Source: an uncultured Saprospiraceae bacterium (GTDB lineage: Bacteria > Bacteroidota > Bacteroidia > Chitinophagales > Saprospiraceae). From it: a DNA stretch of 64,000 nucleotides. Positions 41,896-51,406 of the stretch are shown here, one piece after another. A program made the position numbers and the translations under genes. A model generated the notes under the pieces. The model searched no databases. It was not told the origin of the DNA and saw only the letters and a list, made by a program, of their open reading frames with translations. The DNA lies in assembly GCA_937981555.1 (NCBI GenBank), contig CALJOK010000050.1:62001-126000 (forward strand), given 5' to 3'. Every line of letters starts with the position of its first letter. Within the stretch, counting starts at the first letter, position 1.

Positions 41896-43704
41896 ATGAA
41901 AAGTACGCTATCCTTTTTCGCAATGATTTTAATTTGTAATTGTATTGTTATGACTTCTTGTCAAAATAATATTCCAAAAACTTCTCAGGATCAAACAGAC
42001 AATACAAAGCAAAATAGTCCAAATCCAATCGACGATCAATATGCTTATCAAGAAGAAGCAATAACCATAATTAGAAGTGAACCAGTACCTCCTCCGCCAC
42101 CACCATTCATCGAAGAGGTTCCAGAGGAAGAGTTCTTTATGGATCAAGATATGGTGGAAGAACAAGAATTTGAAATAGCAGTTCCAGATGCTTCATCCAA
42201 AGCTTTTAATGTTATGAGACATAATATAAAACAGCGAAAAGAAATCCATAACTCCGCCCCCCAACACAACACCGAAGAATACAACCACATCGTAGAAAAT
42301 GAATTCCTTTCTTCTATCGAAAAGCCATTATCTACTTTTTCTATCGACGTCGATAATGCCTCTTACAGTAATACTCGTCGCTACTTGAACAATGGTCAAA
42401 TGCCTCCTAAAGATGCCGTTCGAATCGAAGAGTTTGTCAATTATTTCAACTACGATTATCCGCAACCAAAAGGTGTTGATCCATTTTCTATCAATACGGA
42501 AATTTCAGATTGCCCTTGGAACCAAGGCCACAAATTAGTTCATATTGGATTGCAAGGATATGAACTACCAAAGGAACAAATGCCTCCATCTAATTTAGTT
42601 TTTCTATTGGATGTTTCAGGATCGATGGGTGATTATAATAAATTACCACTTTTAAAAAAGGCATTCCAATTGCTCACCCAACAAATGCGAGAAGAGGATC
42701 GAGTTTCGATTGTAGTTTATGCTGGAGCTTCAGGTTTGGTGCTTCCTCCAACTGCTGGAAGTAACAAAAATAAAATCATGGCAGCTCTTGAAAAATTAAA
42801 TGCAGGTGGAAGTACCGCAGGTACAGCAGGCATTCAATTAGCTTACCAAACAGCTGAATCTTCTTTTATCAAAAATGGAAATAATCGAATCATTTTGGCA
42901 ACTGACGGAGATTTTAATATTGGAATTAGCAGTACTTCCGAACTAGTTCGGTTGATTGAAGAAAAAAGGAAGTCAGGTATTTCCCTATCCATTTTAGGAT
43001 TTGGAATGGGTAATTACAAAGATGGTCGAATGGAACAATTGGCTGACAATGGAAATGGAAATTATGCTTACATCGATAATTTCGACGAGGCAAAAAAAGT
43101 CTTAGTGCAAGAAATGGGCGGCACACTTCATACTATCGCAAAAGATGTGAAATTACAAATCGAATTCAATCCTGCTCATGTCAAAGAGTACAGATTAGTT
43201 GGTTATGAAAATCGAAAACTTAAAAATGAAGATTTTAATAATGACAAAAAAGATGCTGGAGATTTAGGAGCTGGTCACACCGTCACGGCCATTTACGAAA
43301 TCATTCCGACAAGTTCTGAAACTACTTCCGCCAATAAAGTTGATGATTTAAAATATCAAGATCGTTCTGTGAAAAGATGGGCAAAAGTTGATCCCGATTG
43401 GATGACGATCAAGTTACGTTACAAAAAACCAAATGAGAAGGTTAGTAAATTATTGGAGGTGACAGCCAAGGACAATGGCATTTCATTTCAGGCAAGTTCT
43501 AATAATTTTCGGTTCTCTGCAGCTGTTGCAAGTTTTGCGATGACGCTTCGAGATTCAAAATTTAAAGGAAATGCGACTTATGATAATATTTCAGAAATGG
43601 CGCAAGGAGCAACTGGAAAAGATGAGCATGGATATCGAAAAGAATTTTTGGATTTGATTCAAAAAGCGAAACAAGCAGATATTCGATTGACCGCGGAGAA
43701 ATAA
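41896..43704 (+). CDS. vWA domain lipoprotein, paralogue of preceding gene
   Basis: 602 aa. Lipoprotein signal ending IVMTSC with C22, then a Pro/Glu-rich linker (PVPPPPPPFIEEVPEEEF) in place of the regulatory and plug-like segments of its neighbour. From about residue 127 the two are closely alike: EEYNHIVENEFLSSIEKPLSTFSIDVDNASYSNTRRYLN, MIDAS DVSGSMG, ATDGDFNIG. The C-terminus keeps FRFSAAVASFAMTLRDSKFKGNATYDNISEMAQGA. A duplication with swapped N-terminal anchoring. Likely membrane-attached; the partner is unknown. Confidence 0.85.
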   Translation: MKSTLSFFAMILICNCIVMTSCQNNIPKTSQDQTDNTKQNSPNPIDDQYAYQEEAITIIRSEPVPPPPPPFIEEVPEEEFFMDQDMVEEQEFEIAVPDASSKAFNVMRHNIKQRKEIHNSAPQHNTEEYNHIVENEFLSSIEKPLSTFSIDVDNASYSNTRRYLNNGQMPPKDAVRIEEFVNYFNYDYPQPKGVDPFSINTEISDCPWNQGHKLVHIGLQGYELPKEQMPPSNLVFLLDVSGSMGDYNKLPLLKKAFQLLTQQMREEDRVSIVVYAGASGLVLPPTAGSNKNKIMAALEKLNAGGSTAGTAGIQLAYQTAESSFIKNGNNRIILATDGDFNIGISSTSELVRLIEEKRKSGISLSILGFGMGNYKDGRMEQLADNGNGNYAYIDNFDEAKKVLVQEMGGTLHTIAKDVKLQIEFNPAHVKEYRLVGYENRKLKNEDFNNDKKDAGDLGAGHTVTAIYEIIPTSSETTSANKVDDLKYQDRSVKRWAKVDPDWMTIKLRYKKPNEKVSKLLEVTAKDNGISFQASSNNFRFSAAVASFAMTLRDSKFKGNATYDNISEMAQGATGKDEHGYRKEFLDLIQKAKQADIRLTAEK

Positions 43705-43713
43705 AAATAAAAA

Positions 43714-43744
43714 GCGGTGTTAAGGTTTGAAGCCCTAACACCGC
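43714..43744 (+). terminator. hairpin after second vWA gene
   Basis: Stem GCGGTGTTA / TAACACCGC with a 13-base loop, 10 bp after the stop; the T-run is weak (CTCATCTT). Confidence 0.5.
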
Positions 43745-43756
43745 TCATCTTACAAT

Positions 43757-43834
43757 AAAGAGAGACGCTATTTTTTTATGAGATTGAAATTAGTCCAGTA
43801 AACTTTTTTGCATAAAAATTTAGTGTCTCTCTTT
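43757..43834 (-). terminator. long-loop hairpin after rhodanese gene
   Basis: Arms AAAGAGAGACGCTA (43757-43770) and TAGTGTCTCTCTTT (43821-43834) pair apart from one wobble, with 50 bases between. On the minus strand this follows the rhodanese stop (43838). The long loop makes it an unusual terminator; it may be an mRNA 3' structure. Confidence 0.45.
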
Positions 43835-43837
43835 ATT

Positions 43838-44146
43838 TTATCTTTTAACTTGCTTATTCACACTTTGCCAAGAACCTCCGTTATAAGCTTCAATTCGGTA
43901 GGATTCTAATTGTTTTTTCGCAGCACCACTTCGCATTCCTGAAGCACAACAAGTAATAATTGGTTTTTTCATCTTTTTCATCTTATCGATGTTTTTCCCA
44001 AAATCCCCAAGTGGAATATTTATCGCTCCTTCAGCACTTCCGCCCTGAAATTCCTTTACCGTTCGGACATCAACTATCACCGCTCCTTTTTCAATAATCG
44101 GTTTTAAATCAGTTCCTCCAAAAAGTCTTCTTAAAAAATCTAACAT
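43838..44146 (-). CDS. rhodanese-like domain protein
   Basis: 102 aa, single domain, no signal peptide. Pattern: KGAVIVDVRTVKEFQGGSAEGAINIPLGDF near 20-49 and IITCCASGMRSGAAKKQL, where C67 in C-x-x-G-x-R is the likely sulfur-carrying cysteine; a second Cys (C66) precedes it. The role is sulfur transfer from thiosulfate or persulfide; partner unknown. The next gene upstream, a lipoprotein, is 78 bp away in the same direction. Confidence 0.85.
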   Translation of the reverse strand: MLDFLRRLFGGTDLKPIIEKGAVIVDVRTVKEFQGGSAEGAINIPLGDFGKNIDKMKKMKKPIITCCASGMRSGAAKKQLESYRIEAYNGGSWQSVNKQVKR

Positions 44147-44224
44147 TATATGTACGCCTGTTTAATTAAAAAAAAACAAAGATAGCCTTTACAAAAATCA
44201 AAAGTTTCCTTTTTCAAAAAAGAC

Positions 44225-44902
44225 TTAAAAGTTTATTAAAATCGCATTGACTTTAAGTCCTGCTTCTTTTGCTTTTGGATTGTTTGATAAAAACTCTTTA
44301 TCACCTAATAAATGCGGAAAAACCGGTTCCTCGTTCGTTGCTTCCAGAAAAACACTCAATTTGTCATTTAATTTTCCGCCATTCCAATTAGCTAATTTTC
44401 CAGCATAATCCCATTCAAAACCATAAAAATTAAAATCCTTTCCATTCGCCGCCACTAATTCTTCCAAAGTACTTCCTACCTTGATTCCAGAATCTGTTTT
44501 CCATTTTGAATCAGTTCCGTTAATTCTGATACTTTCTAACTTCTCCATTTCTTCATTTCCTTGGAACAACACTTGAATCTCATTATTTGTTTTGGGAAAA
44601 ACTAGTAAGCCTTTTTTCGTTTCGCCTTCGCCCAATCCAATTTCAGTTTCTGAAACATTCTCTTTTCCAAACGTTTTATAAATATCTGAACCATTAAAAT
44701 TGGTTTTGATTCGACCAACTTGCTCACCTGGAATACAAGTCCAATTGTCTATTCTTTCTATTTTCACAGGATTCGTTGATATTGGTTTTTTCGCATCATC
44801 GGTGATCGAATTTCCATTTTCGACAGTTGAAGAGCTGCCAAATTCGCAACTTGAAATAGTAAGTGCAAAAAATAAGATGGTTAAAAATTTAATGTAATTC
44901 AT
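44225..44902 (-). CDS. hypothetical lipoprotein
   Basis: 225 aa. Signal region ends TISSC with C19. The mature part has CIPGEQVGRIKTNFNGSDIYKTFGKENVSETEIGLGEGETKKGLLVFPKTNNEIQVLF..., then KWKTDSGIKVGSTLEELVAANGKDFNFYGFEWDYAGKLANWNGGKL; I recognise the general layout as a recurring unnamed bacterial family with a BamE-like look. Role unknown. It is the third gene, in transcription order, of a minus-strand group with the membrane protein at 44926 and DUF2891 at 46275; the gap to the former is 23 bp. Confidence 0.7.
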   Translation of the reverse strand: MNYIKFLTILFFALTISSCEFGSSSTVENGNSITDDAKKPISTNPVKIERIDNWTCIPGEQVGRIKTNFNGSDIYKTFGKENVSETEIGLGEGETKKGLLVFPKTNNEIQVLFQGNEEMEKLESIRINGTDSKWKTDSGIKVGSTLEELVAANGKDFNFYGFEWDYAGKLANWNGGKLNDKLSVFLEATNEEPVFPHLLGDKEFLSNNPKAKEAGLKVNAILINF

Positions 44903-44925
44903 AGTTGTTGTTTTATTTTAAAAAA

Positions 44926-46275
44926 TTATTCTTTCCAAAAAAAGATGCGAGAATATCCAACATCTTCTATTTCATCTTTTCTATTTAGTCTTTTCTTTTG
45001 AATATAAATTTCATGTTTACCTTTTTGTAACGTATCAATTTCGAGCATCGTTTGTACACCTCGTTCCCTTTGATTTGGATGAATGTAAAAGTAAAAATCC
45101 GTTTTGATATTTACAGAATCAATTGTTACCACATAAAAATCAGCAAAACATTCCAACGCTTTTCCTGGTTCATCTTCCTCGACAAAAGCGTCATTTATAT
45201 TTATCCCTTCGCTACCAATATAAATTCCGGAGTTAAATCCATCCTTTTTCTTCGGAACAAAATCTTTGCAAATTTTTTCCAAAACCTTATTATCATCTAA
45301 ACTGTATCGAATAAATAATGGTAAAAAACTTCCGCTCACAATTTGCGATGAAATGCTCGCATCACCAATATAATTTTCTTTATTTCTGATATCATCATAT
45401 TCATTACTACTCAATTTGAATTGACTTCCATTGTCAGGATAATAAATGTATTGGTCAAATTTCATAAACGGAATCATAAAAAATAACAATACATACACGA
45501 ATAATAATATTCGAATATAATTTTTGGGAAACCGACTGATCAGACTATAATAAATACTTCGGTAAACACTTGCCATTGTAATTTTCCCAATCCATTTATA
45601 AATCGGAAAATACAATCTACTCAGTCGATTATATTTTTTGAAAAAGCCTAAAGTCAAGGTATCAATCGCATAAATTATCCCTGCAAAAAGCATTGAAAGA
45701 ATAAGGAAAATAGTTACAGTTTTAACGACTTTTTTAAAGACTGCTCCTTCCTCCAATAAATTTAATCCCAAATCTATAAAATAAATAAACAGACTAATCG
45801 TAGCCAAAAACATAAACAAGGAAAAAAACATAAACACAATCAAAAATGTGAAAGCAAAGATTACACTCGAAAGTGTATCCAATTTCTCCAACATTCTGTC
45901 AAGTGAAGGAACGCTAGTTTTTAATTTTTCTGTGAAATATTCGCTGTAGCCCAGCTTCTCAATATCAATTTTACTTTGCACCGATCTTAATCCGACTGCT
46001 CCAATCCAAAAACCTCGAAGGAAAACATGAGCAATTAAGTTAATCGTCAAAACTATTGAACCCAATAATAATACTCCAACCAAAGTCCTCAACATTCCAT
46101 CGAGATTTCCATTCAATCCCGTATTCAAATTGATGTATTGAAATGCGGAAACCAATCCTTGATATGCTTGCATCAAAAGAAAAATAGAAAAACCCGAAAC
46201 CAATAGTTCCAAGTTCCAACTCTCTTGTTGTAACTTCTCCAACCAATCGCCTATGTGTTCTTTTTCTTCTTCCAT
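44926..46275 (-). CDS. polytopic membrane protein of unknown function
   Basis: 449 aa, about six TM segments between residues 28 and 275 (for example GVLLLGSIVLTINLIAHVFL, VIFAFTFLIVFMFFSLFMFLATISLFIYFIDL and TVTIFLILSMLFAGIIYAIDTL), then a beta-rich soluble C-terminal domain (280-449) with KFDQYIYYPDNGSQF and YSRIFFWKE. No family recognised. Its ATG overlaps by one base the stop of the upstream DUF2891 gene, so translation is coupled and the two are in one operon. Confidence 0.75.
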   Translation of the reverse strand: MEEEKEHIGDWLEKLQQESWNLELLVSGFSIFLLMQAYQGLVSAFQYINLNTGLNGNLDGMLRTLVGVLLLGSIVLTINLIAHVFLRGFWIGAVGLRSVQSKIDIEKLGYSEYFTEKLKTSVPSLDRMLEKLDTLSSVIFAFTFLIVFMFFSLFMFLATISLFIYFIDLGLNLLEEGAVFKKVVKTVTIFLILSMLFAGIIYAIDTLTLGFFKKYNRLSRLYFPIYKWIGKITMASVYRSIYYSLISRFPKNYIRILLFVYVLLFFMIPFMKFDQYIYYPDNGSQFKLSSNEYDDIRNKENYIGDASISSQIVSGSFLPLFIRYSLDDNKVLEKICKDFVPKKKDGFNSGIYIGSEGININDAFVEEDEPGKALECFADFYVVTIDSVNIKTDFYFYIHPNQRERGVQTMLEIDTLQKGKHEIYIQKKRLNRKDEIEDVGYSRIFFWKE

Positions 46276-47390
46276 TATTTATTTGATGACAAAGCAAAAA
46301 CCGCAAACGATGCCAACCAATGCGAACCTTCATAATGTTCCGAAACTACATTTGGCACCGTCAGTCGCAAATGTTTTTCAGCTGCATCGTACATCAGTTT
46401 TCGTTTCTTCTTACTTTTTATACTTTGGGAGATCCCATACATGCACCACGCTCGACTCAAATTTAATCCATCCAAATGTACAATTTTTGGATCACTTCGA
46501 TCACTCACATCAGCGGGAGTCGTCAATGTTTTTAATTTCTTTTTGGGTAAAAACTTCTTAAACCATTTTTCAAATTCTGTAGGCGACAAAACTCGACGCA
46601 TCAAGTTGGCTTCTTCTAAACAACCTGATAAAAAATCCTCACCACTCGGTTCGAATTCCGCAGGACAGTTGCAATCTGAATAATAATAAAATTTCGCTCG
46701 TTGCTCAATTAAGTTTTTCAACTTAGCATGTCCCGTCGAATTGGCATAATCCCAAGCGAACGACATTCCAAAAGCAGTATTCGGATGTACACCTGTTCGC
46801 ACCGGATAAGTTTGAATCGGTAAAAAACTCAGGTATCGTTCGATCATCAAATCAGTCAACGGTTGTAAATTTTTCACCCACAATTGTGATTCTTCATCTT
46901 TGAAATTATGAAGCTCTTCTGCCAATTTCATTAACCATGACCAACCGTACATTCGCTCCCAACTTTTGCTAGCTGATTTAAAATATACCACTTCGCCTTT
47001 GATATTTTCAGCGGTCAAATTCTCTCCCAATTTTTTTCGAATCATTTTCGACTCTGGCAAATTGGGAAAGTCTTTCAATAATTTCACTAACATCCAATGT
47101 CCGTGAACTGACGAGTGCCAGTCAAAACATCCATAAAAAGCAGGATGCAATTCCGTCGGTTCTTTCAAATCATTTTTATCATTCAACACTTGATTCAACT
47201 TATTAGGATATTCTTTTTGCAAACAAGACAACGCTAAACCTGCAAAATGCGAAGCACCTTTCTCAGTCATTTTTAATTGACCAGATTCTGTAGTTTTCAG
47301 AAATGGGTTATTCATTTTTTGAGAAAAAATATTTGATGAACTCCAGCAGATTAAAAATCCGAGGAGGAGAAATTGAAATGGTTTGTTCAT
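46275..47390 (-). CDS. DUF2891 family exported protein
   Basis: 371 aa with signal peptide MNKPFQFLLLGFLICWSSSNIFS. DUF2891 landmarks: FAGLALSCLQKEYPNKLNQVLNDKNDLKEPTELHPAFYGCFDWHSSVHGHWMLVKLL near 49-105, YGWSWLMKLAEELH, RTGVHPNTAFGMSFAWDYA, and HLRLTVPNVVSEHYEGSHWLASFAVFAL. The family has an (alpha/alpha)-barrel look and unknown activity; a glycan role is a guess. A TATATTTG element (47402-47409) is a possible -7, very near the ATG. First gene of a three-gene run. Confidence 0.85.
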   Translation of the reverse strand: MNKPFQFLLLGFLICWSSSNIFSQKMNNPFLKTTESGQLKMTEKGASHFAGLALSCLQKEYPNKLNQVLNDKNDLKEPTELHPAFYGCFDWHSSVHGHWMLVKLLKDFPNLPESKMIRKKLGENLTAENIKGEVVYFKSASKSWERMYGWSWLMKLAEELHNFKDEESQLWVKNLQPLTDLMIERYLSFLPIQTYPVRTGVHPNTAFGMSFAWDYANSTGHAKLKNLIEQRAKFYYYSDCNCPAEFEPSGEDFLSGCLEEANLMRRVLSPTEFEKWFKKFLPKKKLKTLTTPADVSDRSDPKIVHLDGLNLSRAWCMYGISQSIKSKKKRKLMYDAAEKHLRLTVPNVVSEHYEGSHWLASFAVFALSSNK

Positions 47391-47401
47391 TTTTTTTTGA
47401 A

Positions 47402-47409
47402 CAAATATA
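47402..47409 (-). promoter_or_regulatory. candidate -7 element for DUF2891 operon
   Basis: Minus strand TATATTTG fits TAnnTTTG, 12 bp upstream of the ATG at 47390, which would give a nearly leaderless mRNA. Chance match is possible. Confidence 0.25.
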
Positions 47410-47518
47410 AAATTCGTGGGAGACTTTTTAGGGGAAATGGAGTTTTATCTTTCCTATGAAAATGTATTGTTATAAAAATGCGTGAAATTTTATTTATTTT
47501 GCGTGAAAAGTATATTTC

Positions 47519-48427
47519 ATGAAACAGCTCTCATTTCTTTTTCTATTTCCTTTCTTTTTGTTTTTTATAATAAATGAAAAACCCATTTCTCAATCTGAAA
47601 AGACTTCTCAGATTAACCAACCTTGTAAAATAAAAAAGGTCTTCTACAATGATATATTATCTCAAGAATACCATTATAATAGCGAAAAAAAATTGATTCG
47701 TATTGATCATTTTATTGATGGAAAAACAAAGTATTTTTTCTCTCTTAATTATGATGAACAAGATCGCATATCTTTTTCTGAATATGGATTCTATTTTCAC
47801 TACAGCGATGAATATGTTGAAGAAAACGAAATTGAAACTAATCCTGTAATTACTCAATTAAATAGATATACTTACCTGTATGATGAAACTCATAATTCGC
47901 AAATCAACACTATGAAAGTTTACTATGGAAAAGCCACCAAAGAAACAACGGTAGAAGAAAATTTAAAATATACAAATCGATATGTATGCAGCTATAACTC
48001 TAAAAACCAACTCGTAAAATTTGAGAATATTCATAAAAAAAGAAGGAAGAAAAAATTAAAAAATACAGGTTGGTATGAACTAGAGTATGATAATAATAAT
48101 CCTATTAGAATTAAAAATTACTTCCTAAGAGAAGGCAAAGACACAATTCTTAATTCTGTTGTAGAAAGAGAATATGACTCTAATCCGAATTTACAATTTT
48201 ATGGTTTTGATTTCATAAATTATCCAGCTCTTATCCTTAAAAATAATCTTACTTACTCAAAAACACTACGACGTACAAAAGGTAATTTTCAATTAGTTCA
48301 AGAAGAAAAATTCGCCTACGAATATGATGAGAATGGACTTTTAATACAAACATCTAAAAGTGTTATTTACCCAAAATCAGATGATAAAAAAAATAATGTT
48401 TTCACTTATAAATATGTTTGCGAATAA
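47519..48427 (+). CDS. hypothetical exported protein with YD-like repeats
   Basis: 302 aa. Signal-like N-terminus MKQLSFLFLFPFFLFFIINEKPISQ. Repeated beta-hairpin units such as YHYNSEKKLIRIDHFIDG, LNYDEQDRISFSEYGFYF, YSCNSKNQL-like VCSYNSKNQLVKFENI and YEYDENGLLIQTSK resemble RHS/YD-type units, without an RHS core or toxin tip. Probably periplasmic or surface. The gene is alone, with MnmG convergent 45 bp away. Function unknown. Confidence 0.65.
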   Translation: MKQLSFLFLFPFFLFFIINEKPISQSEKTSQINQPCKIKKVFYNDILSQEYHYNSEKKLIRIDHFIDGKTKYFFSLNYDEQDRISFSEYGFYFHYSDEYVEENEIETNPVITQLNRYTYLYDETHNSQINTMKVYYGKATKETTVEENLKYTNRYVCSYNSKNQLVKFENIHKKRRKKKLKNTGWYELEYDNNNPIRIKNYFLREGKDTILNSVVEREYDSNPNLQFYGFDFINYPALILKNNLTYSKTLRRTKGNFQLVQEEKFAYEYDENGLLIQTSKSVIYPKSDDKKNNVFTYKYVCE

Positions 48428-48471
48428 TCCGCAAGCATATTTATTGTTTATTATTTTATTTTGGGAAATTT

Positions 48472-50337
48472 CTACCGCCCCAAATGCACCAACAAAACCG
48501 AAATATCCGAAGGACTCACCCCACTAATTCGACTTGCCTGCCCAATCGTATGTGGCTGTAATTTCCCCAACTTCTCTCGTGCTTCACCTGACAAAGAAAC
48601 CAATTGTGAATAATCCATCGTCTCCTTAATTTTTACATCTTCGAGGCGATTCATTTTATCCACCATCTCTTGTTCTTTTTTGATGTAGCCTTCGTACTTC
48701 ATGTTGATGCCAGCCAAATCCACAAACTCTTTATCGAATTGATTTAAGTGAGCATCCAATGACGGAAGTGCTTTTCGCATATCATCAATCATTATATTTG
48801 GACGCATCAAAACACTATACAATTTCTTTTGCTGGTTCAAAGGTGCTGAATCAATAGATTCTAAAAATGGATTAATCTCAGCAGGCGTCACACCTACTTT
48901 TTTGAAATGCCTTTGCACCTCTTTCTCATCTTCCACTTTTTTTCTAACACGGTCTGCACGTTCTTCCATATTATTCATACCGAGTTTCTCTGCTAATGGA
49001 GTCAATCTAACATCCGCATTATCTTGACGCAACAAAACTCGATATTCCGCTCGACTCGTAAACATTCGGTAAGGCTCATCCGTCCCTTTGTTCACCAAGT
49101 CATCAATCAGTACGCCTATATATGCATCTGACCGACGCAAAATAAATGGGTCTTTTTCAACAACATTTTGATGTGCATTTATTCCAGCCATCAAACCTTG
49201 ACAAGCTGCTTCTTCATAACCTGTCGTTCCATTAATTTGTCCTGCAAAAAATAAGTTTTTCACCAAGCGAGTTTCCAATGAAATTTTCAATTGGGTTGGC
49301 GGAAAATAATCATACTCAATCGCATAACCTGGACGGAACATTTTTGCATTTTCAAAACCTCGAATTTTTCGCATCGCTTTGTACTGAACATCTTCAGGAA
49401 GCGAAGAAGAAAATCCGTTGACATAAATCTCGCAAGTGTCCCAACCTTCTGGTTCAATAAAAAGTTGATGACGATCTCGATCTGCAAATCGCTCAATTTT
49501 ATCTTCGATGGAAGGACAATATCTTGGCCCCAATCCTTGAATTCGACCATTGAACATTGGCGAACGATCAAAACCAGTTTTTAAAATTTCATGAACTTCC
49601 TTGCTTGTGTATGTGATATGACAAGGATGTTGTTTTTCTAATTTTGGCGTATCAGTAAATGAAAATTTAGAAGGGTTTTCATCTCCAGGCTGAACTTCCA
49701 TCGCAGACCAATCAAGACTTCGACCATCTACTCGTGGAGGAGTTCCCGTTTTCATTCTGCCTGATTCAAAACCTAGTTCGACTAACTGCTCGGTGATTCC
49801 TTTTGCTGCTCGTTCACCTGCTCGACCTCCACCAAATTTTTTCTCTCCAATATGAATTAGTCCATTTAGAAATGTTCCGTTGGTCAAAACTACCGACGAA
49901 CCTTCGATCTCGATTCCCATACTGGTTCGAATTCCGCAAGCTCGTCCATCTTTAACTATAATCCCAGTTACCATCTCCTGCCAAAAATCAATATTGGTAT
50001 TTGCTTCCAACATATTTCTCCACAGTCGAGCAAATTTCGCTCGATCACTTTGTGCTCGTGGACTCCACATCGCTGGCCCTTTCGAAAGATTCAACATCCG
50101 AAATTGCATCATCGTTTTATCTGTGATGATTCCTGAGTAGCCACCCAATGCATCTACCTCTCGAACGATTTGTCCTTTCGCCACTCCACCCATCGCTGGG
50201 TTGCAACTCATTTGTGCAATGGTCTGCATGTTCATCGTAGCTAGCATTACTTTTGAACCCATGTTGGCTGCTGCAACTGCTGCTTCGCAACCTGCGTGTC
50301 CTGCACCTACTACTATCACGTCGTATTTTGGAAACAT
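48472..50337 (-). CDS. mnmG: tRNA uridine-5-carboxymethylaminomethyl modification enzyme MnmG
   Basis: 621 aa from the ATG at 50337; the open frame starts at 50388, but [20 protein letters not shown] is the family start. FAD-binding [10 protein letters not shown] and the MnmG blocks [78 protein letters not shown] and the C-terminal [20 protein letters not shown] are all present. With MnmE it builds xm5U34 in tRNAs reading NNA/NNG. mnmE is not in the window. Confidence 0.97.
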   Translation of the reverse strand: MFPKYDVIVVGAGHAGCEAAVAAANMGSKVMLATMNMQTIAQMSCNPAMGGVAKGQIVREVDALGGYSGIITDKTMMQFRMLNLSKGPAMWSPRAQSDRAKFARLWRNMLEANTNIDFWQEMVTGIIVKDGRACGIRTSMGIEIEGSSVVLTNGTFLNGLIHIGEKKFGGGRAGERAAKGITEQLVELGFESGRMKTGTPPRVDGRSLDWSAMEVQPGDENPSKFSFTDTPKLEKQHPCHITYTSKEVHEILKTGFDRSPMFNGRIQGLGPRYCPSIEDKIERFADRDRHQLFIEPEGWDTCEIYVNGFSSSLPEDVQYKAMRKIRGFENAKMFRPGYAIEYDYFPPTQLKISLETRLVKNLFFAGQINGTTGYEEAACQGLMAGINAHQNVVEKDPFILRRSDAYIGVLIDDLVNKGTDEPYRMFTSRAEYRVLLRQDNADVRLTPLAEKLGMNNMEERADRVRKKVEDEKEVQRHFKKVGVTPAEINPFLESIDSAPLNQQKKLYSVLMRPNIMIDDMRKALPSLDAHLNQFDKEFVDLAGINMKYEGYIKKEQEMVDKMNRLEDVKIKETMDYSQLVSLSGEAREKLGKLQPHTIGQASRISGVSPSDISVLLVHLGR

Positions 50338-50398
50338 ATTATATTGTATTGTGATAATGAGATTGTCAGTATTGAGATTTTCACTCACTACTTTTTTC

Positions 50399-51130
50399 TC
50401 AAAAAATTATTCTAATTATTCCTAAATCATCTGTGGGTTTTAAACCCCAGTTTCTTTCAATTTCAAAAACCTTTTTCTTTAGCATATTTTGGTTTTCAAA
50501 TCCGTCTTTATCTTTCAATAAAAAATCAATTACGTTCTCGGAAGATGGATACTTTTGATTATCAAATTTTTGAAAAGTAAAAATACCATCTGTACAAATA
50601 CTCAAATCCTGAATTTGTTGAGCAGAGATTTTTTGATTTTGCGAAGCGTACCATTCTTCAAAATCTTCGCCCAAATGATATCCAAAATAATCTGGTTTAT
50701 TGTCTTGCTCGAATTCAGTTATTTTTCCATCAATACAAAACATCCCATCTCCGATTGCTAAAAATTCTCCTCTTTGTTTTTTTATATCAACTACACCGAT
50801 TAGTAATGTGCTGAGCAATTCTTCCTTTTCTAAAAAAAGAATATTTTTTAAATGCTTCAATTCATTAAATAATTGCTCCACTATTTTCTTCAACAAAACC
50901 TCAATCACAACTTCCTCTTTTTCTAAAAACGATTTATATGAAATTTCTTTAACAATTTTTCGAAGTATTTTTCCAATCAACGTGGAAGCAAAATAACTTT
51001 CCGTCGCCATTGTACATCCATCCATAACTGCACAAAGTATTTGATCTTCTCCAAGCGAGGTTGTCAAAACGTAGTCTTCACAGTAATTTGTGTGATGTTC
51101 TCCAATTTGTGTTATTTCATATCTTGTCAT
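50399..51130 (-). CDS. PP2C-like serine/threonine phosphatase
   Basis: 243 aa. PP2C fold motifs: [35 protein letters not shown] with ED and VMDGC as metal sites, [43 protein letters not shown] and the end [10 protein letters not shown]. Metal-dependent dephosphorylation is inferred; the partner kinase is not adjacent. It lies 61 bp from mnmG in the same direction, so it may share a transcript. A TATTTTTG at 51139-51146 could be a -7 element. Confidence 0.8.
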   Translation of the reverse strand: MTRYEITQIGEHHTNYCEDYVLTTSLGEDQILCAVMDGCTMATESYFASTLIGKILRKIVKEISYKSFLEKEEVVIEVLLKKIVEQLFNELKHLKNILFLEKEELLSTLLIGVVDIKKQRGEFLAIGDGMFCIDGKITEFEQDNKPDYFGYHLGEDFEEWYASQNQKISAQQIQDLSICTDGIFTFQKFDNQKYPSSENVIDFLLKDKDGFENQNMLKKKVFEIERNWGLKPTDDLGIIRIIF

Positions 51131-51406
51131 ATTTTTTGCAAAAATAAGAAATATTCAGCTAGCGAACCAGTTTTTAATCGTTAGCTAAATGTCAAAAAGG
51201 AAAACCAAAATTTGGCTTCTTTCGTTCAAGAACTTGTCGGATATTTTATTTCACCATTTATTCGTTTTATTTTTTGTGGATCGGCTAAAAGCAACCGCTA
51301 CATTTTATGTAAATTTACTTTTCAAAAACTTACTATTTTTTTGATGATTTTTGGTTTGACTTAAAAAAGCAACATTTTTCAAAAAAATATAATTCACTTT
51401 TTTTAT

